NCBI GenBank assembly: GCA_018257865.1
Contig: JAEUBA010000006.1
Location: 186,001-250,000, forward strand
Direction of reading: 5' to 3'
DNA length: 64,000 nt
Source: Stereocaulon alpinum
Taxonomy: Eukaryota > Ascomycota > Lecanoromycetes > Lecanorales > Stereocaulaceae
The translations under genes were made by a program, and so were the position numbers. Shown here in pieces: positions 57,577 through 64,000 of this stretch. Within the stretch, counting starts at the first letter, position 1; every line of letters begins with the position of its first letter. The notes under the pieces were generated by a model that was not told the DNA's origin, ran no database searches, and saw only the letters and a list, made by a program, of their open reading frames with translations.

Positions 57577-58599
57577 ATGGCAAATGTAACTCCCAGCATG
57601 GTCTCACCGTCCATAACAGAGTCCGAGTTGGATGAGACGAGCGTCCTATCGTCTCTCGCAAGGCTACAACAGATGCACGCCTCTGTATGTCGTAACGCTT
57701 CTAGATTACAAGAAGAAGACTTTTCGCTGACTGTGTGTATTGCCCTGAAGCTACGTCGACTCCGGGAAACAGTACCCAGAGTGATGGACTCTGTCCTCGT
57801 TGATCCCTTGTCTCCAGAACAGCTACATTCACATTTCTCGCAGGCAGCCATGGGCGCTGCAAACGACATTAAAGAATTCGGGCGTTTAATGGACCAGAAG
57901 AAGAAAAAAGAGGTCTTGGAGAAAGCGAAAGAGAGCAGAGCAAAGGATGCCGAGGGGATCACTGGGTGGATAGTCTCAGCGCATGGAGACTGGCTGGACA
58001 TGAAGAAAGAGGAGGGCATTGATGATCTGGAGATAGACGGGGAAGGGAAAGATACCGCTACGTCTGCCATGGATACGAACCCGGAAGACATGCAAGGGAT
58101 AGTGGAGAAATTCAAGGAGTCACATCCGGGCATTGAGGCATCATTCGACACAGACTCTAACACTGTCAAGGTACGGGCTGCATGGGGAAGGCTCTAGGTG
58201 TCTCTGCTGATCTTCTAGGTCTTCCTGCCCTCACCAGCCCGCATTCATTTCGAGATTCAGCCGATCACTACCGACGGTTTGTCGAGCTTTAGCGTTGAGA
58301 CCGTGGAGAAAACCAAGTTGCACAAGGCAATGGTTGAGGCTATCTCTCCGCGACTGAATTTATTGAATGCAAAGTCCCTTCTTGTAGGCTGAGTGTATTC
58401 GTTGTTTGGTTCAGTGCTAATATCTGTCTAGGACATGCTATATTCGTACAATGATATCAAATCAAGACCTTGCACGAAATGTTCCAGACTTCTGGATCCG
58501 AATGCCAAATTCCCCGTAGTCCGGTCGAAGAAGCGGACGAAGCAAGCCGACGGCCAGTACGAAGTTCATTGGGAGGCTCATCATCTTGCGTGCGCTTGA
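57577..58599 (+). CDS. MED27: Mediator complex subunit 27
   Basis: Three exons: 57577-58170, 58219-58383, 58432-58599; both introns 48 bp; 308 residues. The N-terminal half is helical (SSLARLQQMHASVCRNASRL), followed by a Lys-rich helix. The C-terminal domain is assembled only after splicing both introns: VFLPSPARIHFEIQPITTDG, then RPCTKCSRLLDPNAKFPVV and HWEAHHLACA. The CxxC (267, 270) and the final HxxC (304, 307) form the zinc site typical of MED27. The protein is part of the Mediator tail, linking activators to RNA polymerase II. Exon 3 overlaps the end of the opposite-strand gene by 19 bp. Confidence 0.88.
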
Positions 58600-59288
58600 T
58601 TCATGCGTGCCAAACACCTAGGACATCTTCTTGCGCCCACAAGCATGAACTGTGGCTCATACCGGTGGTAGAGCCGGAAAGGATCGGGACCATGCCTATG
58701 ATTGTAAAGGCCTCCATCGAACTCCTCATTGACCCATCTATCACCGTCCGCGTACCTTTTGTAAATCTCCTCATCGTTGTTGTAGCGATCTCTTTCGACA
58801 TCTTGCCAGTGATTAAGCCTTGGGCTGCGGTGTTTCCGAGATTGGAAGTCGTAGGGCATGTCCGGAGAACGATGTGCCCACCAGGGCTGGAGTATCTCCT
58901 GTCGTCGGAAAGGGAACCCTCGATTGTCGATCAAGGTGTCTACACTGGGATGACATGGCAGATGCCTCTCCTCCTGCCAGCCGCTCCATTCCGAACGGTG
59001 AGGTCCACGGCTGCCTTGATTCCTGACGAAGACATCGGGACCTTTTCCTTTGCAGACATCCTTGAACCGATTCCACCTTCCCGGAGGACCCTTGTCTCGA
59101 GGCCAGACGAATTCTTTCTTTGGATAACGACCTCGTGACATCGAACGTTGTCTATCTCCAGCCTGGGCGTCTCTACGATGTCCGTCCCAGAACCGTCTTT
59201 CCCAGCCGTCTTCCGTACCGTCTTCTGTATCGCCTGAAAGTGGAGACGATGGTCTTGGAGGACGAGGGTTCCAATCGTTTCTCACCAT
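58581..59288 (-). CDS. Arg/Trp-rich hypothetical protein
   Basis: Single exon of 235 residues, ATG 59288. Composition is striking: rich in Arg, Trp, Pro, Asp and His (PRDKGPPGRWNRFKD, RSEWSGWQEERHLPCHP, RDRYNNDEEIYKRYADGDRW), low in hydrophobic segments, ending with RRCPRCLARMNQ. Probably disordered and possibly nucleic-acid-binding, but this is only inference from composition. Its last 19 coding bases overlap antisense with the last exon of MED27. Because part of the upstream frame could be a chance opening, I keep moderate confidence. No family recognised. Confidence 0.5.
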   Translation of the reverse strand: MVRNDWNPRPPRPSSPLSGDTEDGTEDGWERRFWDGHRRDAQAGDRQRSMSRGRYPKKEFVWPRDKGPPGRWNRFKDVCKGKGPDVFVRNQGSRGPHRSEWSGWQEERHLPCHPSVDTLIDNRGFPFRRQEILQPWWAHRSPDMPYDFQSRKHRSPRLNHWQDVERDRYNNDEEIYKRYADGDRWVNEEFDGGLYNHRHGPDPFRLYHRYEPQFMLVGARRCPRCLARMNQAHAR

Positions 59289-60245
59289 GGTAACGATGCA
59301 ATGCTGACGTCAATACGTGAAAGCGGAGGAGCACTCCCAAAGCCGACTCTTCTTATGTTCTGCACTCGTTATCGTTTGTTTCCTAGTCCATTGCCTTGTT
59401 TTACCAAACCTCATGCGCAACTACTACACTTAACGAGGCATACGACACACGGAGCATCTCATCAAAATCTTGTCAGGCACACACCTCTGCCTAATCGTTT
59501 CCGTACTTCGCCCATCCACTGTATGGCCTGAACAGGTCATTCTCGTAACGCCACTCCGAGATTTCGCCTACTTTGGAACCCTATCCTTCATCTCAATGCA
59601 TCTAGCCGCTTGTCAGATCGTGAGGCTCCGCGCGATCTCGCACCTGATATCATTTCATTCCTCAGATAACATGGCGACGCGTCTACGTTACGATATGGGT
59701 TATGCCGCAGAGCCGCACCCGATGGATTCGGGAGGCTGTGATTGGATGGTTCTTTTCGCGACATCGGCGAAGAAAAGAATGGGTAGGGTTTGTTTTGAGA
59801 AATGCGCTGGGTGTGTTCAGTGACTTTTGGTTGAGATGAGGATTCTGCATGGAGGAAGTGTGTGGGAAGGGGGAGATATCACTTAGCATGTTTTATATGT
59901 TATGTTCAGGTAATGAACCGTAAATGATGTGTACCGTTCATGGTCTGGAGGAGTGGCAAATCGACTACCCAGTTCATAGCACAATTGATAACAACTGCAC
60001 CTACTACAGTACTTGTACTCCTATCAATGGTCTCAATGCCGTCTCAGTGGGTCTCACCATGTCAAGGATAGAGTGGATGATGCATTTGATCGGAATATCC
60101 CCTATGATACTTTGATTGATGATCATACCTTCACTTCACCACAACCTAGCTTAGCGCCGTTCAGTTCCCACAACCAATCACCAGCACACGCCTCCCCAAA
60201 CCTCACCACACACACACACACACAAGCACAAAATACCCTACCATC
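59289..60245. other. Intergenic; (CA)n tract in the leader of the next gene
   Basis: 957 bases without a convincing gene. A 118-codon plus-strand frame (59470-59823) lacks coding character. A CA dinucleotide run of about 18 bases lies at ~60206-60224, about 25 bases before the next start codon. Confidence 0.45.
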
Positions 60246-60835
60246 ATGGCCGAATACTCAGCCGACACTCTCGCGCTATCCCTCCGCGTCGAGCAAGAGT
60301 TCCACGAAATAAACCTCGCAATCGCCAACCCAACATTCTCCAACACCCGCGCCCTCACGGCCCAAGAGGAACATGCACAAGCCCTCGCCTACGTCCGCTA
60401 CTATACTTCGAAAGTGATTTATTTCCGCAAGTCTCAGGGATCATCTGTAGATGAGCCCGATGAGACCGATGGAGACGTGAAAGCGAGTGGACGATGGGGG
60501 GGCCTGGGCGGTTTGGACTCTGTGTTTGTTAAAGCGCATGTTGACGAGGGGTGTGCTGCTGAGCAACTTTTCAAGTATGTATTCTGGTGCTTGTGGTTGG
60601 TTGGTTAGTTGATACTGATGGAGGTTGCTTTGCCAGATGGTATGCGAAAGCCGTCACTGGGAAGTTCCTTCCGCAGGAGGTTTTGATGATGATTGTTAAG
60701 GTGGGATATCCGTGGCACTATCCTGTTTTTCCTAAGGCTCCTGTCTCGAAGAAGTTTGTGGATGACATGATGGAGTTGGGTGTTGCTATGGGGTGTGCGG
60801 AGGTTGGTGAGTTCGTGAGGAAGCATGTTCTTTGA
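60246..60835 (+). CDS. Small protein, first of two tandem paralogues, unknown
   Basis: Two exons: 60246-60574 and 60637-60835, intron 62 bp (GTATGT...TGCCAG); 175 residues. The N-terminal part has an acidic helix (RVEQEFHEINLAIANP) and EEHAQALAYVRYYTSKVIYF. The C-terminal part, just after the intron, reads EQLFK-WYAKAVTGKFLPQEVLMMIVKVGYP and is clearly related to the next gene (WCAKAATGEHLPAELLNIIADMAYP), with the intron at the same phase before the Trp. No domain recognised. The coding strand shifts from C/A-rich to G/T-rich wobble bases near 60400-60470. Confidence 0.7.
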
Positions 60836-61196
60836 TGGGGGAGGTGGAAGGGGGGCGGGCGGTGTGTGTGATGGGGGTACAGCAACAAGTTATGAGGGTG
60901 GATCTTGTAGGGGAGAAGTAGATATCGCAGCCATTGCATCAGCGTACTAGGATGTCACACCTAATCAACCTTTCCTCGGCTTATTCCATATAATGATCGT
61001 GCTTCGAGCGGCTTCAGCTACCGATTGACCACGTATATTAGCGGAACTTAGTCCGAAGTTTGTGCGAGCGACAGTCCGAGCCTAGATGTTTTCAATGCTT
61101 CTTGGAGATGTCGTAACCAACTCATTGCGGCACAATTGAGACACTTATCCACAAGAATATCGTATCGAAAATTTAGCACAATTAGCCATTGCCAAG
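60836..61196. other. Short intergenic region
   Basis: 361 bases between the tandem paralogues; 3' end of the first and promoter of the second. Nothing else seen. Confidence 0.5.
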
Positions 61197-61545
61197 ATGA
61201 ATCCTCCGGCAGCTGGCGTTACCACCGCACGACTTAAAGCAAGGCAATACGCGAAGCTATTGACCAAGGCACTCGCCGAGCGAAGGAACCTCGAAGCTCT
61301 TTTGTACGCACCTGGATCGACGAACAATCTTGCGGCCAGTTGGCTGAATGCCCAAATTGATGGCGTGAAACAAGCTGAGGAAGAGCATGGAATAGAGCTG
61401 CTAAAGTGAGTGCATAGACCTTCTTCGTGAACGGTTCTAGCATTTTGGATTAATGAGATACAGTTGGTGTGCAAAGGCGGCCACTGGAGAGCACCTACCT
61501 GCCGAATTACTCAACATCATTGCCGATATGGCCTACCCATCATGA
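61197..61545 (+). CDS. Small protein, second tandem paralogue, unknown
   Basis: Two exons: 61197-61405 and 61464-61545, intron 58 bp (GTGAGT...ATACAG); 96 residues. A basic helical N-terminus (ARLKARQYAKLLTKALAERR) and ASWLNAQIDGVKQAEEEHGI lead to NWCAKAATGEHLPAELLNI and a short end (MAYPS). The Trp-x-Ala-Lys-Ala-x-Thr-Gly core and intron phase match the gene at 60246, but this copy lacks the last ~35 residues and most of the N-terminal half. It may be a shortened or decaying copy. Its stop is only 25 bases from the convergent TANGO2 stop. Confidence 0.55.
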
Positions 61546-61570
61546 CGACCCTGTACGTCGCTCTTCTCGC

Positions 61571-62604
61571 TCAACTTTTACTTCCTACCTCAGGCCTACT
61601 GCATGCTTCGATCACGAATTCGTATACGCGGTCACGCTCTGCTGTTGGCATGGCTTTGCCATTTGCTCCGTACAGACTTCTCTCCACAAAGGTAACTCTT
61701 CCGTGACGATCTATAAGGACGACGGTCTGCTTCTGCGTTCCATACACACCACTGAGACCATCACCCTTATCGGTATCACTCTCCACCATCAAACACTGAG
61801 AGTTCGCAGTAGCAAGATCTTCAGCATTCAAACCACCCGCACCTTCGCCGCCAATTGCTGGTATGAATATGCTTTTCCGCAGCTCATTGAGATATGTGTT
61901 CCAACTTACACCGTTAGGCCTTCTAGGTAGCGTGTCGTCATCCAACAGGTGGAATAAATCTTCGATGAGGGAGGCTTGAGAGCCATTTCGTGCAACGTGT
62001 GCTTCAACAATAGAGGTCAGAAGCTTTTCGCCTTTGAGTACCTTTGGCCAGGACCTGTCTTCGAAAGCTGCGTTGCTCAAGCCGATACTTTGACCGTTTC
62101 CCTTCATGATCCACGGTGTGCCTTCCACGTTGGGTGTGCGATTTGATATGACAGCCAATGGTCCACCAACTTTACCACATGCAAGAATGAATCCACCGAC
62201 CCCTTTCAGCCCTTCGCCCTCTGTAAGGCTCTCGATGAAGGACTCGGTGCTTCCCTCACAGTCGGTAGGTTGGGTCAAGAAGGCAGTGACCATAGATCCT
62301 CTGCTCCTCGCTTCCATCTTGAATCCAGAATCTTCACGGAAATTGGTCAACACTGCAATTCGACCTTCCTTGGTGATACCGAGCCATGTGCCTTGTTCTT
62401 CACGTAAAAGGTCACGAGCTCCCAGGACGTTTGCATTAGGTGGTGCCCACCAGTGAGCTGATTTCGTTGGACGGTGGAGATACTCCTGACATGGTCTCAG
62501 CCCTGTTAAGGAGGTGTCACGATATTCGAATGGCATACATCACGATTGTTGATGAGGATCAGAGCATAAGCTGGATGCCCATTCGAGAGAAGAGCAATGC
62601 ACAT
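61571..62604 (-). CDS. TANGO2 family (NRDE domain) protein
   Basis: Two exons: 62604-62539 and 62485-61571, intron 53 bp (GTATGC...TGTCAG); 326 residues. The first exon codes MCIALLSNGHPAYALILINN-RD, and splicing gives NNRDEYLHRP, the hallmark NRDE motif of the family with the Cys at position 2. Then HWWAPPNANVLGARDLLRE, GTWLGITKEGRIAVLTNFRE and the C-terminal TVVLIDRHGRVTFVERSLY complete it. TANGO2 relatives are linked to Golgi organisation, lipid or haem handling; the biochemical role is not settled. Length is normal. Missing the first exon would lose the motif. Confidence 0.92.
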
Positions 62605-63129
62605 AATTGATCCAGAGTCCTCTGTTGTTACCGAAGAGCGATGTTAAAAGCATGGGTCTCAACAGGTTTGAGGTATCAGGTAAGGCTTCAGCGACTGCGG
62701 TGAAGACAATTGCTTCAAATTTCAAGACCAGGGCAAGGAGTGTTCAGAAGTCGATCAAGCGGTAAGATACTGACACTGATAGCGAGGCTTGAGCAAAGCT
62801 TGAGAATAGGGCACTGCCGGAAGTCGTTCTTATAAAGGCACAGCAGACAGTGTGCGTGGTCTCATGGATCCGGACGAGGTGCAGTCAGTTGTAGGTGAAA
62901 ATCCGGCTAGCTTCGGGCGCTACCGTACAGTAGATGCGGCTCTACTAGGTTATGAGCCCTAACAGACTGCTATCAGCTGACGATAAGCAGGGACAAATGG
63001 TACGTACTGACGCCAGGTTCCCAACCTTAGGTTTGTTATCTGCATGGCTAAGGTACATTCTTTATCCCTTTCAACTCCGCATAGTGAATCATTTTCATTC
63101 ATCTCCAATCGATCTTGAACCTCTCCATC
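62605..63129. other. Divergent promoter region
   Basis: 525 bases between the divergent TANGO2 and TB2/DP1/HVA22 genes. A minus-strand frame (62725-62540) overlaps the first TANGO2 exon in another frame and is a shadow. Confidence 0.5.
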
Positions 63130-64000
63130 ATGTTTGATATCCTCCCAAACCTACTCTCGTAAGTTGCAGAGCAAGCAGTACCCCACCATTGCTTGCTATC
63201 TCACCCGCTATCTGGTTTCATGCTGACCTCTTCAGCTCCATCATCACCATTCTCTTTCCAATATTCGCCTCTTACAAAGCTCTTCGCACCTCAGACCCGG
63301 CCCAGCTGACACCATGGTTGATGTACTGGGTCGTTCTCTCCTGCTTCTCTCTTGTTGAATCTTGGACATGGTTTGTTCTGTCCTGGTCGGTCTCTCCTCG
63401 CAGTACTTCCATCGATACAAAGCTAACAAGACCCAGGGTCCCCCTCTACGCTTATCTCCGGCTTTTGATACTCTCCTACCTCGTCTTACCCCAGACCCAA
63501 GGCGCCAAACTCCTCTACCAGACACACATCCACCCATTCCTTGCGCACCATGAACACGACATCGATAACCTCATCACCTCAGCACATGATCGTGCCAAAT
63601 CTGCTGGTCTTGTCTATCTCAAACGTGCTATTGAGTTTATCAAAGAGAATTTGCTGGGGATACAGCCAAAGGCTAGACAAGAGGAGGTACCTCAGCCGGG
63701 CGCAAATTATGCGCAGAGCTTGCTCTCTCGGTTCAACCTTCCTTCTGCTCGTCAGGGTCTCGCCGCTCCAGCAGGTGAATTCTATGGGCTTTTGAGCGCC
63801 GCGCTTGGCACTATCAGTGCCTCTAGTGGGGCGAGTAGGGAGGCACAGGCTGAAGATCTCAGCAAATCAGGTACTCTGATACCGCAAGGCATGACCAGCA
63901 CATCAGAGAAAATGACCTTCCTTTCTGCGCAACGCGAAAGACTAAGAGTTTTGTTGAGTGCTCTGGATAAAGAAGCTAGCGATCTAGGTACGGAAGCCGC
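63130..64000 (+). CDS. TB2/DP1/HVA22 (Yop1/REEP-like) membrane protein, 3' end outside window
   Basis: Exons 63130-63158, 63236-63385 and 63437 to beyond 64000. The protein starts MFDILPNLLS-SIITILFPIF, then PWLMYWVVLSCFSLVESWTW, FVLSW-VPLYAYLRLLILSY and LVLPQTQGAKLLYQTHIHPF, the conserved TB2/DP1 domain. A polar tail follows. Relatives (Yop1, REEPs) bend ER tubules through hairpin membrane segments. The second intron (63386-63436) is 51 bp, 3n and stop-free with a GCTAAC branch and donor GTCGGT. Without splicing, 17 foreign residues break the conserved ESWTWF...PLYAYLRL block. The frame is still open at the window edge. Confidence 0.88.

Noticed and set aside
1..64000. tRNA, rRNA and CRISPR features
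   Set aside because: No T-loop/acceptor combination, rRNA segment or regularly spaced repeat array was seen in a visual scan; GGTTCGAATC occurs only inside the monooxygenase coding sequence.

Overview
This is a stretch of nuclear genome from a filamentous ascomycete (Pezizomycotina). The evidence is many short introns (mostly 48-65 bp, GT...AG, with CTAAC/CTGAC-type branch sites), compact one- to eight-exon genes on both strands, fungal-type housekeeping proteins and fungal-specific membrane proteins. A Dothideomycete is my best guess, but the sequence does not prove it. I found no bacterial features, tRNA, rRNA or CRISPR.

Layout. 1-5.9 kb: AAR2 (U5 snRNP assembly), a DHCR24-like sterol reductase and a fungal multi-pass membrane protein. 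6.7-18.3 kb is a housekeeping block: translation factor eIF3c (NIP1), ESCRT-II subunit SNF8, ribosomal protein uL30 (RPL7) with a box C/D snoRNA in its second intron, and the DNA polymerase alpha catalytic subunit (POL1, eight exons). 19-27.3 kb: a small membrane protein, a TA-flanked MITE, an NmrA-like NAD(P)-binding protein, two methyltransferase-fold paralogues, and between them a long reading frame broken by two amber codons. 27.3-36 kb is gene-poor and holds several decayed or doubtful reading frames. 36-41 kb: a flavin monooxygenase with an NTF2-like front domain and a large membrane protein. 41-44.8 kb has no convincing gene. 44.8-56.2 kb: eIF4G, a large disordered protein and a Yra1/ALY-like RRM protein. 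57.6-64 kb: Mediator subunit MED27 overlapping tail to tail with an unknown gene, two small tandem paralogues, a TANGO2 family gene, and a TB2/DP1/HVA22 protein that runs off the window.

How they fit together. Most intact genes serve general cell functions: splicing, translation initiation, ribosome and rRNA modification, replication, endosomal sorting, transcription and ER shaping. They are not an operon or a pathway cluster. The oxidoreductases (DHCR24-like, NmrA-like, FMO) are dispersed and do not form a recognisable biosynthetic cluster.

The most unusual signals are: (i) the intronic snoRNA, whose guide matches a known 25S/28S rRNA methylation site; (ii) a sharp switch of the coding strand inside several genes, from C/A-rich to G/T-rich third positions, on both strands; (iii) the decaying 24.9-35 kb region, where several in-frame stops are TAG, as expected from C-to-T change of CAG codons (RIP-like); (iv) two pairs of unnamed paralogues, each sharing an intron position; (v) two 51-bp introns of 3n length without stops, invisible to simple ORF calling. 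Exon coordinates were worked out by eye from splice signals, frame and protein-family continuity. No search was run.
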